Shown one piece after another: positions 41,823 to 49,403 of a stretch of DNA of 51,314 bases; positions within the stretch are counted from its first letter, which is position 1, and each line of letters begins with the position of its first letter. A program made the position numbers and the translations under genes. Origin of the DNA: JALYNX01 sp044867525 (GTDB taxonomy: Bacteria > Actinomycetota > Acidimicrobiia > Spongiisociales > ZC4RG35); assembly GCA_044867525.1 (NCBI GenBank), contig JBIOVB010000054.1:1-51314 (forward strand), read 5' to 3'. The notes beneath the pieces were generated by a model, which was not told the DNA's origin, ran no database searches, and worked only from the letters and a program-made list of their open reading frames with translations.

Positions 41823-42641
41823 CTAACGCTCCACCGTCAGGGAGATGTCGCCATAGGGCTCGCTCACAGGGTGGAACACGATCCCCTGATCCTCCAGGCC
41901 GAACCTCGTGAGATCGAAGCCGAGATGGTGCTGGTTGGGGAGCCGGAGCCGGATCGAGGCGATCTCGGGGACCGCCTCCAACGCTGCGCCCGCCATCATC
42001 CACCCCTGATGCTGCAGGGATAGCGAAGGGTTGTCGAAGAAGCTGGCGACCATCGCGTCACGGGCCGAAGTCCAGGCACCAGCGGTGTCCGGGGGCACCG
42101 ATTGGTATCGCCACTCCGCCGAGACCGAAGTGGAGAGCAGGCGATCCTCGGCTTCGGGGAGGATGGTGAACTCGTCGCGGGGGAAGCCGGCAAATGCCGA
42201 GCCCGACGTCTTCAACACGACCAGGCCCTCCATTCCGGCCCAGGTGGCGTCCTCACCCTCACCCATCGAAACCCGGGCCGTCCTCCGCTCTGGCCCACCG
42301 CCTATGAACCCGGTTGCGGTGGCCCGATCCCATCGGCGCCCGGCGACGGCGACCCGGGCCCGGACCACGTCATCCCGGCTCAAGAATCGCCGGCCGAGCT
42401 GAGCCGCAAACCCCTCGAGATCCGGTCCAAGGCTCTCCTGCGCCAGGCCGTACACCGTGTTGCGCATGGTGTCGGTGGGGAGCACCGCGCTGTTGTCGCC
42501 GGTGATGTGAGTTGGCTCGTGATCGTTTCCGAGCAGTACCTGAACGGTCACGTCGGCGAAACCGTGCTCATCTGGTCCCCGGATGAGCTTGGAGACTCGA
42601 ATCTCGGACTTGCCCCACCAGGTCTCGCCGAGGCGTCCCAT
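41823..42641 (-). CDS. Urate oxidase (uricase)
   Basis: Cofactor-free oxidation of urate to 5-hydroxyisourate. The 272-aa protein has all key residues: Lys11 in WWGKSEIRVSKLIRG, the Thr56-Asp57 pair in LPTDTMRNTVYGLA, FAGFPRDEFTILPEAEDR, the substrate Phe/Arg region and the C-terminal LPNQHHLGFDLTRFGLEDQG. It is somewhat shorter than the usual 290-300 aa. The ATG at 42641 shares one base with the HIU hydrolase stop (TGATG). It is the last gene of the allantoin-side operon, so the first enzyme of the ring-opening path is translated last. Confidence 0.95.
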   Translation of the reverse strand: MGRLGETWWGKSEIRVSKLIRGPDEHGFADVTVQVLLGNDHEPTHITGDNSAVLPTDTMRNTVYGLAQESLGPDLEGFAAQLGRRFLSRDDVVRARVAVAGRRWDRATATGFIGGGPERRTARVSMGEGEDATWAGMEGLVVLKTSGSAFAGFPRDEFTILPEAEDRLLSTSVSAEWRYQSVPPDTAGAWTSARDAMVASFFDNPSLSLQHQGWMMAGAALEAVPEIASIRLRLPNQHHLGFDLTRFGLEDQGIVFHPVSEPYGDISLTVER

Positions 42642-42955
42642 CAGGTGCCTCGATAGGTGGTGTAGCCGTAGGGGCTGATCAACAGCGGGATGTGATAGTG
42701 GTCCTGTTCCTCGTCGAGTGACACCACGATGTCGACCTGGGGGAAGAAGGCGCTCGCGGCGCTGGTGGCGAAGACCAACCGGTAGACGCCCGAGGTGACC
42801 GCCGCCGCCAGCATGGTGATCCTCCCGTTGACGTCGGTGACTCCCTGTCCGATGTGCTGCCAACCGCCGTCGATCGACCGCTCGATCGTCACCTCGACTC
42901 CGACTCCGGGCTCGCCGGTCCCCGTGTCGAGCACATGGGTGCTCACCGACGTCAC
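42641..42955 (-). CDS. 5-hydroxyisourate hydrolase (transthyretin-like)
   Basis: Hydrolyses the unstable uricase product HIU to OHCU. The 104-aa protein shows the HIUase residues: His7 in SVSTHVLDTGTGEPG, Arg45 in TDVNGRITML, the His in EQDHYHIPLLISPYGYTTYR and the C-terminal YRGT (family YRGS). These separate it from vertebrate transthyretin. The GTG at 42955 gives a GTGA overlap with the upstream fusion gene, and the ATG of uricase overlaps its stop. Confidence 0.94.
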   Translation of the reverse strand: MTSVSTHVLDTGTGEPGVGVEVTIERSIDGGWQHIGQGVTDVNGRITMLAAAVTSGVYRLVFATSAASAFFPQVDIVVSLDEEQDHYHIPLLISPYGYTTYRGT

Positions 42956-44382
42956 GTCTCTGCTCCTGCGCACAACATTCGCCTCAGTCTGGTCGCGGTG
43001 ATCTTCCGCTGCTCGACGCCTGCGTTCTCCAGCTCCTGCGCCCGATCGTTGCCCAGGCGGCGCTCGGCAATGGTGAGCATCTCCTCAGCGGTCTTCCCGG
43101 TGGCGTAGACGATGTAGGTGAAGTCGAATCTCTCCTCGTATTCCCGATTGACCTCGGCGAGTCGAGAGAGGGTGACCGGGTCGGCGGTGGCGGTCGACGC
43201 CTGCTCCCGGTTCGCAGTCTGATCTCCTCGCTCTCCGATCCGGGGGTGACCCTGGAAGGCTTCCAGCCAGCCCGCCTCGTCGAGATCATCGAATGCCGCT
43301 TCCGTCGCCGCGGTCAGCCGCGTGAGGTCGGGGTAGGGGCGGCCGACCGACATTTCCTCGGCCCATGATGCCGAGGCACACGCCGTCTGGAAGAAGTGGT
43401 GAGCCATTGGGTTGGTGAGAGAGTTCAAGTAGTCCAACCGGAGACTCGTCGCCACCGCGGTGTCCGCCCGGCCCAACGCCTTCACCCTGGCCAAACCACC
43501 GTCTGGATGGATGTCCAGCTTGAGGAAAGTGGCGTGAACCGGACCGGGAACGGCGATCTCGGCGACGTCATCGGGCGATACCGGGACCCGGTGCAGGGCC
43601 ACCTTCCATGCATTGCCGTCCTCGGAGAACGACGCCGACACCCAGCCCGGTGCATTCCCCTTGAAATGGCGGGTGTCGATCACAAGTGACTCCACATCAC
43701 CGGCCATCCCGAGTCTGAACACCACCCAGTCGTTCCCCGGCCCCCGCCGTCGCTTCGTCTCCCATCCGTCCCACATTCCCGCTGGCTCGGTGGGGCGAAG
43801 CAGGTTCGACGGTGGCGAGTAGTGAACGTCTGAGGCCTCGAGCGCCTCACCACCGACCACCATCGACAGGAGATCGACCGATCCCGACTCCGGGCATACA
43901 TGCTCATGGCCGGCGATCGGCGTGCCCTGCACGCGGAGCCGGGCCACCCCTCCATCTGGATAGATGTTGAGCCTGACATGTGTCAGCCGGTGCGGGTTGT
44001 CGACTGTGAACACGGCTCGGGAATCGCCCGACAGGCCCGACTCGGGGATGAGGACCTCCCAGGCTGCCTTCTCGAGCCGGCTGTCGTCACCGTCGCCGCA
44101 CCCCTCCAGAGAGAAGGACTCCGCATAGTTGCCGGTGAAGAAGGAGGTGTCGACCACCACCTCCTCCACCCTCCCGGGCAGCCCCAGGGCGATGACACAC
44201 CAGTCGTGGCCTGGTTCCCTTCGCCGCCTGGTCTCCCAACCATCCATCCACTTTCCACGGTCGGTGTACTCGTCGTTGGAGATCGGCTCGTCGGGGGAGA
44301 TCAGGTTCTCGGCCGCGGCGAAGAACTCGTCATTGCAGGCGACGATCCTCCCGCCGACGGGGGCAGTGACCAGGTCCATCAT
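42952..44382 (-). CDS. Allantoicase-OHCU decarboxylase fusion
   Basis: A 476-aa two-function protein. Residues 1-310 are an allantoicase made of two repeated jelly-roll modules, each with a GMWDGWETKRRR-type block (WMDGWETRRRREPGHDW at 45-61, then 203-219), followed by FFTGNYAESF/HFKGNAPGWV and LNIYPDGGVARLRV/LDIHPDGGLARVKA. Residues 317-476 are OHCU decarboxylase: PMAHHFFQTACASASWAEEM with a catalytic His (328 or 329), EAFQGHPRIGERG (His379) and NREYEERFDFTYIVYATGK. No stop or frameshift separates them. It would both make S-allantoin from OHCU and cut allantoate to ureidoglycolate and urea, the two steps either side of allantoinase. ATGA overlap with allantoinase. Confidence 0.92.
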   Translation of the reverse strand: MMDLVTAPVGGRIVACNDEFFAAAENLISPDEPISNDEYTDRGKWMDGWETRRRREPGHDWCVIALGLPGRVEEVVVDTSFFTGNYAESFSLEGCGDGDDSRLEKAAWEVLIPESGLSGDSRAVFTVDNPHRLTHVRLNIYPDGGVARLRVQGTPIAGHEHVCPESGSVDLLSMVVGGEALEASDVHYSPPSNLLRPTEPAGMWDGWETKRRRGPGNDWVVFRLGMAGDVESLVIDTRHFKGNAPGWVSASFSEDGNAWKVALHRVPVSPDDVAEIAVPGPVHATFLKLDIHPDGGLARVKALGRADTAVATSLRLDYLNSLTNPMAHHFFQTACASASWAEEMSVGRPYPDLTRLTAATEAAFDDLDEAGWLEAFQGHPRIGERGDQTANREQASTATADPVTLSRLAEVNREYEERFDFTYIVYATGKTAEEMLTIAERRLGNDRAQELENAGVEQRKITATRLRRMLCAGAET

Positions 44383-45680
44383 CCCCGCACCAGCATCCTG
44401 CCCCCGCCTGCGGACACTTCACCCTTTTCGAAGATGGACTTTCCCCCGAGGATCGACTTCTCGACGCGACCTCGGAGCCGCATCCCTTGATAGGGAGTCA
44501 GCGGATGCCGGTGCTCGAGGGCGTGCCCATCCACTTCGGTGATCCCGTCCGGGTCCCATATCACGAAGTCGGCATCCTTTCCGGGCGCGATCTCACCCTT
44601 GCCACTCAACCCTGCGAGCTCCGCGGGAGCGGTGGCCAGCCAGCCGGTGAGCCGATCGAGACCGAATCCCCGCTGCTCGGCGCCGGTCCACGTCGCCGGG
44701 AGCCGGACCTGCAGCGAGCTGATCCCGCCCCAGGCCAATGCGAAGTCTCCGCTCTCCACGGCTTTGAGGTCAGCGGGGGCAGGAGAGTGGTCGGAGACGA
44801 CCATGGCCAGTGACCCGTCGCCGAGACCCTCCCAGAGTGCCTCGCGATGCTCGCGCGATCGGATCGGCGGGGCGCACTTGAATTGGGTTGCGCCGTCGTC
44901 GATCTCCTCGGCACTGAAGGTCAGATAGTGGGGGCATGTCTCCCCCCCGATCGATCTACCCCGATGCCGGCGGAACGCGTCGACCGAGTCGCCCGACGAG
45001 ACGTGGAGGACGTGGATCCGAGCGCCTCCAACGTCGGTGAGCTCCGCCGCGAGCTCAACCGCTTCCGCTTCACAAGACGCAGGCCGGGAGGCGAGATAGC
45101 CGCGATAGCTGCGAGGGTCGCCCAGCATCTCATGCAATTGTGCAGGGTCCTCGGCATGAAGGAGCAAAGGCACCCCGAGTCCGGCGAGGACGGGCATCGA
45201 AGCGGAGAGCTCCCCAAAGGTCATCGGGGGGAACTCGGGGACACCGGAATCGACGAGGAAGGATTTGAAACCGCACACGCCGTCCTCGACGAGCCCAGGG
45301 ATCTCGTCCTCCGATCCGGGCACCAAGCCCCCCCAGAACGCGACGTCCACCATTATCGCCGGGGCGGCCGCCTCCCGTTTCTCGACGAGAGCTCGACGAT
45401 CGATCGTCGGGGGAATCGAGTTGAGTGGCATGTCGACCACGGTCGTGGTCCCCCCGGCGGCCGCGGCGCGGGTGGCGGTCCTGAATCCCTCCCATCCCGT
45501 CCGTCCCGGCTCGTTGATGTGGACGTGGGAATCGACCAGGCCGGGCATCACCACCAGGTTCCCGAAATCGTCGTCGGCCGGCCCCTCCCCGACCTCGACG
45601 ATCACACCGTCGGAGTGCTGGACCGTGGCGGGCCGGACGCCCTCCGGCAGGACCACACGTCGACTTCGCAGCGAGGGCAC
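44379..45680 (-). CDS. allB: Allantoinase
   Basis: Metal-dependent hydrolysis of allantoin to allantoate; 433 aa, cyclic amidohydrolase family. Metal ligands: His52 and His54 in DSHVHINEPGRTGWEGF, the carboxylated Lys139 in GFKSFLVDSGVPEFPP, His175 (LLLHAEDPA), His226 (HVLHVSSG) and Asp297 (VVSDHSPAP). The GFKSFL and SDHSPAP context is allantoinase, not dihydropyrimidinase. The GTG at 45680 is chosen because RRVVLPEGVRPATV, the family N-terminus, follows at once and a TAGTTT box lies 7 nt upstream. A frame open to 46307 runs through the divergent gene and is rejected. It is first in a four-gene coupled operon. Confidence 0.94.
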   Translation of the reverse strand: MPSLRSRRVVLPEGVRPATVQHSDGVIVEVGEGPADDDFGNLVVMPGLVDSHVHINEPGRTGWEGFRTATRAAAAGGTTTVVDMPLNSIPPTIDRRALVEKREAAAPAIMVDVAFWGGLVPGSEDEIPGLVEDGVCGFKSFLVDSGVPEFPPMTFGELSASMPVLAGLGVPLLLHAEDPAQLHEMLGDPRSYRGYLASRPASCEAEAVELAAELTDVGGARIHVLHVSSGDSVDAFRRHRGRSIGGETCPHYLTFSAEEIDDGATQFKCAPPIRSREHREALWEGLGDGSLAMVVSDHSPAPADLKAVESGDFALAWGGISSLQVRLPATWTGAEQRGFGLDRLTGWLATAPAELAGLSGKGEIAPGKDADFVIWDPDGITEVDGHALEHRHPLTPYQGMRLRGRVEKSILGGKSIFEKGEVSAGGGRMLVRG

Positions 45681-45687
45681 CCACTCG

Positions 45688-45693
45688 AAACTA
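45688..45693 (-). promoter_or_regulatory. -10 box for the allantoinase-to-uricase operon
   Basis: TAGTTT on the minus strand, 7 nt before the GTG at 45680. It settles an otherwise uncertain start. Confidence 0.5.
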
Positions 45694-45724
45694 ACCGATC
45701 CGCCGCCTCGAACCCGGAGACGGG

Positions 45725-45761
45725 TAGGTTGAATCAGTTCGCCGACCACATCGACAAGGAG
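45725..45761 (+). promoter_or_regulatory. -10 box and Shine-Dalgarno for the HdeD-like gene
   Basis: TAGGTT at 45725-45730 and AAGGAG at 45756-45761, the latter 6 nt before the ATG. This is a leadered promoter, unlike the divergent allantoinase promoter. Confidence 0.5.
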
Positions 45762-45767
45762 AGTGAG

Positions 45768-46295
45768 ATGGCTGCCGCGACCACGCCGGACCGGACGCTG
45801 AACTATGGGTTTCTCCTCGGCGGGATCACTGCCGCCATCTTCGGGATCATCCTCCTGATTCGAGGCGAGGAAGCCCTCACCCTGGCTGTCATCCTGATCG
45901 GCCTTTGGTGGCTGATCCACGGGGCTTTCATGGTGTTCTCTGTGTTCGTAGACCGGACCGACGCCGGGTGGAAGCTGGCGATCGGGCTGCTGGGAATGAT
46001 CGCCGGGATCCTGGTGCTGGTGAACCCCCAGGAGACAACAGAGGTTCTCAAGGGGGCGTTCGGGGTGTTCCTCGGGGTCCTGGGAATCCTGATCGGCATC
46101 GCCGGTTTCGTCGGAGCCTTCCGGGGCGGGGGGATCGGCGCTGGGGTCTTCGGCGCGGTCAGTGTGATCCTGGGCCTCCTGGTGCTGTTCAACGCCGAGT
46201 TCACGGTCGACCTGCTGATCATCCTCTTTGCCATCATGCTCCTGATCGACGGAGTCGCCGGCATCTATCTCGGGCTCCGCTACCGGGAGACCTGA
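45768..46295 (+). CDS. HdeD/DUF308 family membrane protein
   Basis: A 175-aa protein with six hydrophobic helices arranged as three pairs with repeated GxxxxxxGIxxLxNP-like sequence (GMIAGILVLVNPQET, GAVSVILGLLVLFNAEF). This is the pattern of the HdeD/DUF308 family, named after an E. coli acid-resistance membrane protein. The biochemical role of the family is unsettled. A clear AAGGAG Shine-Dalgarno lies 6 nt before the ATG at 45768, which rules out the long upstream extension. It is divergent from allantoinase over 87 bp. Confidence 0.85.
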   Translation: MAAATTPDRTLNYGFLLGGITAAIFGIILLIRGEEALTLAVILIGLWWLIHGAFMVFSVFVDRTDAGWKLAIGLLGMIAGILVLVNPQETTEVLKGAFGVFLGVLGILIGIAGFVGAFRGGGIGAGVFGAVSVILGLLVLFNAEFTVDLLIILFAIMLLIDGVAGIYLGLRYRET

Positions 46296-46321
46296 CCCGG
46301 AGGGCAACTCAGCACTCTCGG

Positions 46322-46345
46322 TAAACTCCGAACACGGAGAAGGAG
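46322..46345 (+). promoter_or_regulatory. -10-like box, small hairpin and Shine-Dalgarno before the propeller lipoprotein
   Basis: TAAACT at 46322-46327, a 5-bp hairpin CTCCG-AACA-CGGAG at 46326-46339 and AAGGAG at 46340-46345, 4 nt before the GTG. The hairpin abuts the ribosome site. Confidence 0.4.
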
Positions 46346-46349
46346 CGCC

Positions 46350-47735
46350 GTGTCGCGGAGTGGCTGGACTTATCTCATCTGTCTTTGCGGTGCGCTGACG
46401 CTGTTCGCGGCCTGCAACGCCCCCGGCGCCGCCACCGGAGCCACCGAGCCCGGAGCGACACCGTCATCTTCAGCCACGTCACCGGGAACCAGTGCTGAGA
46501 GCACCGTGAGCAGCGGTGAGGGCCCCGGGTCGGAAGCCCCGGCCGAGGGCTGCTCCCCATCCGAGGGTGGTGTCGCCTGGCGGGAGGACGACAGTGTCAC
46601 CGTCGCCGAGGTCGGCGCGGAGGCCGGAGTCACCGTCTATGCCGCCGAGTACCCCCTTCCCGGCAGCACCGAAGGCCTCTGGTCGCAGTGGGGCCAGGGA
46701 ATAGCACTCGGCGACGGGAGGCATCTCTCGGCAATTGGGGACCACCTCGGCGAGGACGCCAACTCCTACTTCTTCGTCTACGACCAGGGCGACAAGAGCC
46801 TCACACGGTTCGCCGACGTGCTCTCCACCGTGCCTCACCAGGATGGAGCGTTCGGATACGGGAAGGTGCATGCCCAGATGGTCCGCGACGCCTGCGGTTC
46901 GATATGGGCGGCCACCTACTGGGGAACACGAGAGGACCTCGCTTACGAGAACGGGTACGAGGGGGACCGTCTCCTCGAGATCGACGCCGGCGCGTTGACC
47001 ATCGCCGATCGAGGCCCCTTCGCAGGAGAGCTGGGAAGCCCGACAATGACCATCACCGGTGACGGCAGGACACTGGTAGCCGGCTCGGTGGATCCGGAGA
47101 CGGAGGAGCCCGACCGTGGCCTGCTCACCGTGTATGACACGGTGGTACGGGAGACTGTCACCCAGGTCGACGACCCACGTCAGGAGGGATTCCGGGCGCT
47201 TGGTCTCGACCCCACGAGCGGCCGGGTGTTCTACTCGATCGGTGACAACCAACTGGCCGCCCTCGATCCGGCGTCGGGCGAGTTCGAGGACCTCGAGGTG
47301 TCGATTCCCGGCGCGTGGCTGAGGTCGGTCACCAGGCCCGCACCCGATGGCACCGTCTACGGGGCGTCCGACGACGAACCCCACCTGTTCTCACTGTCTC
47401 CGGACGGCACGCTCGCAGAGCTCGGAGATCCCGGTGGGACCACGACCTCGATAGCGATGAACCCCGACGGGAGCCGCATCTTCTGGATGCCCGAGGCCCA
47501 TGGCGGAGCCTGGGAGATCGGCGCACCGATCATGACCATGGACACGTCGAGCGGTGAGATCAGCGAGGTCGTGGCCCTGCTCGACCCCTTCGAGGAAGGG
47601 CTCGGGCTTCTCCCGGGTGGGACCTACTCCATCGTCTACGACGACGGTCGGCTGATCCTCGGAGTCAATGCCTCTCCACTTGACGACGACTCCGGTTTCG
47701 GAACCGTGGTCCTGGTCGTGGTGGAAGGGGTGTGA
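46350..47735 (+). CDS. Lipoprotein with beta-propeller-like repeats
   Basis: A 461-aa exported lipoprotein: signal peptide with lipobox LFAAC (Cys22), a Ser/Thr/Gly/Pro-rich linker to about residue 65, then blade-like repeats. Examples are PTMTITGDGRTLVAGS, RALGLDPTSGRVFYSIGDNQ, APDGTVYGASDDEPHLFSLS and SIAMNPDGSRIFWMPEAHGG. These resemble WD40/NHL or SMP-30-type propellers but I cannot name a family. The GTG at 46350 has AAGGAG 4 nt upstream. It is coupled by a 4-bp overlap (GTGTGA) to the next lipoprotein, so both may act as a pair on the outer face of the membrane. Confidence 0.82.
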   Translation: MSRSGWTYLICLCGALTLFAACNAPGAATGATEPGATPSSSATSPGTSAESTVSSGEGPGSEAPAEGCSPSEGGVAWREDDSVTVAEVGAEAGVTVYAAEYPLPGSTEGLWSQWGQGIALGDGRHLSAIGDHLGEDANSYFFVYDQGDKSLTRFADVLSTVPHQDGAFGYGKVHAQMVRDACGSIWAATYWGTREDLAYENGYEGDRLLEIDAGALTIADRGPFAGELGSPTMTITGDGRTLVAGSVDPETEEPDRGLLTVYDTVVRETVTQVDDPRQEGFRALGLDPTSGRVFYSIGDNQLAALDPASGEFEDLEVSIPGAWLRSVTRPAPDGTVYGASDDEPHLFSLSPDGTLAELGDPGGTTTSIAMNPDGSRIFWMPEAHGGAWEIGAPIMTMDTSSGEISEVVALLDPFEEGLGLLPGGTYSIVYDDGRLILGVNASPLDDDSGFGTVVLVVVEGV

Positions 47736-49378
47736 CGCGCCGATCGGCCCTGGCGACCCTGCTGCTGGTTGTCGCCTGCACCACATCGGTGGGGGACTCC
47801 GGCACCACAACCACCGAAGTCACAGGATCTGAGCCGACCAACTCATCCGTGGAGGGCGGCGGCACCGCTCCGGTCGGTGAAGTTGGAGATGTGGCCGACC
47901 TCGCCTGCTGGTCGGTGGAGGCCAATGGCGCGGCCGGCGCCATCAGCTTCGAGGATGTCACCGGTGTCTATGACCTGATCGATCCTCTGGTTGGCATGCA
48001 CGGTCATGTAGCCGCCTTCGGTGACGTCAACTCCGACCATCAGCCCGACCTCCTGGTGGGGACCTTCGGAGACCGCGAGCCCGAGGTCTATGAGGTGAGG
48101 GGAGCGGAGGGCCCGAACCCGGACCAGCTGCTGCTCTCCCCGGGCCCTGCCCCGGAGGTGGGATGGAGCGATGAGCTGGGACGGTCTTCAGGTGCGGTGT
48201 TCGCCGACTTCGACCTGGACGGAGACGACGACCTGTTGCTCGTCCGCCACGCCGGTCGGGACGGCGGCTTCGGGGTGCCCACTCGGCTCTTCGAGAACAC
48301 CGAAGGAACGCTCACTCCTCACAGCGAGCCGCTGCCGGCCGATTTCCGGGGTCGTACCCCGGCAGTTGCCGACTACGACGGCGACGGCCTGCTCGACCTC
48401 TACGTCTCCGAGGACAACTCGGGGGAGACCGGAGGGCTGCTCCTCCGCAACACCGGTGACCTGGGATTCGAAGACGTCACCGAAGGCTCCGGGTTGGAGG
48501 GAGTCCTCGCCTTGGGCGCCACCGCGGGCTCCATCGACACCGACCTTCGACCCGATCTCGCTACCTCGACCGCGGTCTTCGTCAACCAGGGTGAGTTTCG
48601 CTTCGAGGACGTGACACCTGACGGTTACCAAGCAGAGCCGATTGGCGAGGAGGACGATCCGGCCGGGGTCGCGGTCGGTGACCTGAACCGTGATGGGTTG
48701 CCAGACGTGGTGGTGGGCCAGCATTATCGGGCCACGGTGGAGTTCGACTCCGAGGTGCCGGTGCGGGTGTTCCTGGGTACCGGAGCGGACGACATGCTCA
48801 CCGACGCCACCGAGCAGGTTGGGATCGCACCGCTTCCGACCCTGGCGCCACATGTCGCCATCGCCGACCTCGACAACGACGGCTGGCCGGACATCGTCAC
48901 CACCGCCTCCGCAGAGAACGGGACTGCCCCTGCCGTCTATCGGAACACCGGTGAGACACCGCTCCGATTCGAGTCGCCCAACGGTCTCGGCTCCGACCAG
49001 TACTGGATCGGAGGGCCGGTCACCGATTTCGATCATGACGGCCGACTCGACCTCTTCGCGGTCGAGTGGGAGCCCTCTCTACCCTCCATCCTCTTTCGAA
49101 ACAACGGTGACTCCGGGCACTGGTTGGAGATCTCACTGGATGTGCCTGGTGGCGGTATCGGCTCTGTCGTCCGCGCCTACGAAATGGATGGAAACCTGAT
49201 CGGGACCGAGGAGATCGGGGTTGGTGGCGGCTACTCCTCCGGGCACCTTCCGGTCGCCCACATCGGACTTGGTGAGGTGACGGAATCCAAGGTCATCATC
49301 ACCTTCCCCGACGGGTCAGGGGCCGAGATGGAAGGAATACCGGCCGACCGGCATCTCCGCTGGCCCGGCGGCTGTTGA
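47732..49378 (+). CDS. FG-GAP/VCBS-repeat lipoprotein with ASPIC/UnbV C-terminal domain
   Basis: A 548-aa exported lipoprotein with a short signal peptide and lipobox LVVAC (Cys16). Five calcium-loop repeats of the FG-GAP type follow: DFDLDGDDDLLL, DYDGDGLLDLYV, DLNRDGLPDVVV, DLDNDGWPDIVT and DFDHDGRLDLFA, which form an integrin-like propeller. The C-terminus is an ASPIC/UnbV domain (GHWLEISLDVPGGGIGSVVR, then GVGGGYSSGHLPVAHIGLGE and ITFPDGSGAEMEGI). Such proteins are cell-surface or secreted, with poorly known roles. The GTG at 47732 overlaps the upstream stop. Confidence 0.88.
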   Translation: MTRRSALATLLLVVACTTSVGDSGTTTTEVTGSEPTNSSVEGGGTAPVGEVGDVADLACWSVEANGAAGAISFEDVTGVYDLIDPLVGMHGHVAAFGDVNSDHQPDLLVGTFGDREPEVYEVRGAEGPNPDQLLLSPGPAPEVGWSDELGRSSGAVFADFDLDGDDDLLLVRHAGRDGGFGVPTRLFENTEGTLTPHSEPLPADFRGRTPAVADYDGDGLLDLYVSEDNSGETGGLLLRNTGDLGFEDVTEGSGLEGVLALGATAGSIDTDLRPDLATSTAVFVNQGEFRFEDVTPDGYQAEPIGEEDDPAGVAVGDLNRDGLPDVVVGQHYRATVEFDSEVPVRVFLGTGADDMLTDATEQVGIAPLPTLAPHVAIADLDNDGWPDIVTTASAENGTAPAVYRNTGETPLRFESPNGLGSDQYWIGGPVTDFDHDGRLDLFAVEWEPSLPSILFRNNGDSGHWLEISLDVPGGGIGSVVRAYEMDGNLIGTEEIGVGGGYSSGHLPVAHIGLGEVTESKVIITFPDGSGAEMEGIPADRHLRWPGGC

Positions 49379-49390
49379 ACAGCTCTTGAT

Positions 49391-49396
49391 TAGCAT
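49391..49396 (+). promoter_or_regulatory. -10 box for the class III aminotransferase
   Basis: TAGCAT, 7 nt before the ATG at 49404. It supports that ATG over an upstream start at 49386. Confidence 0.5.
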
Positions 49397-49403
49397 CCCC
49401 GCC

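Noticed and set aside
44379..46307. Allantoinase frame extended to 642 codons.
   Set aside because: The extra 209 codons are antisense to the HdeD-like gene and low-complexity; the GTG at 45680 has a -10 box 7 nt upstream and matches the family start.
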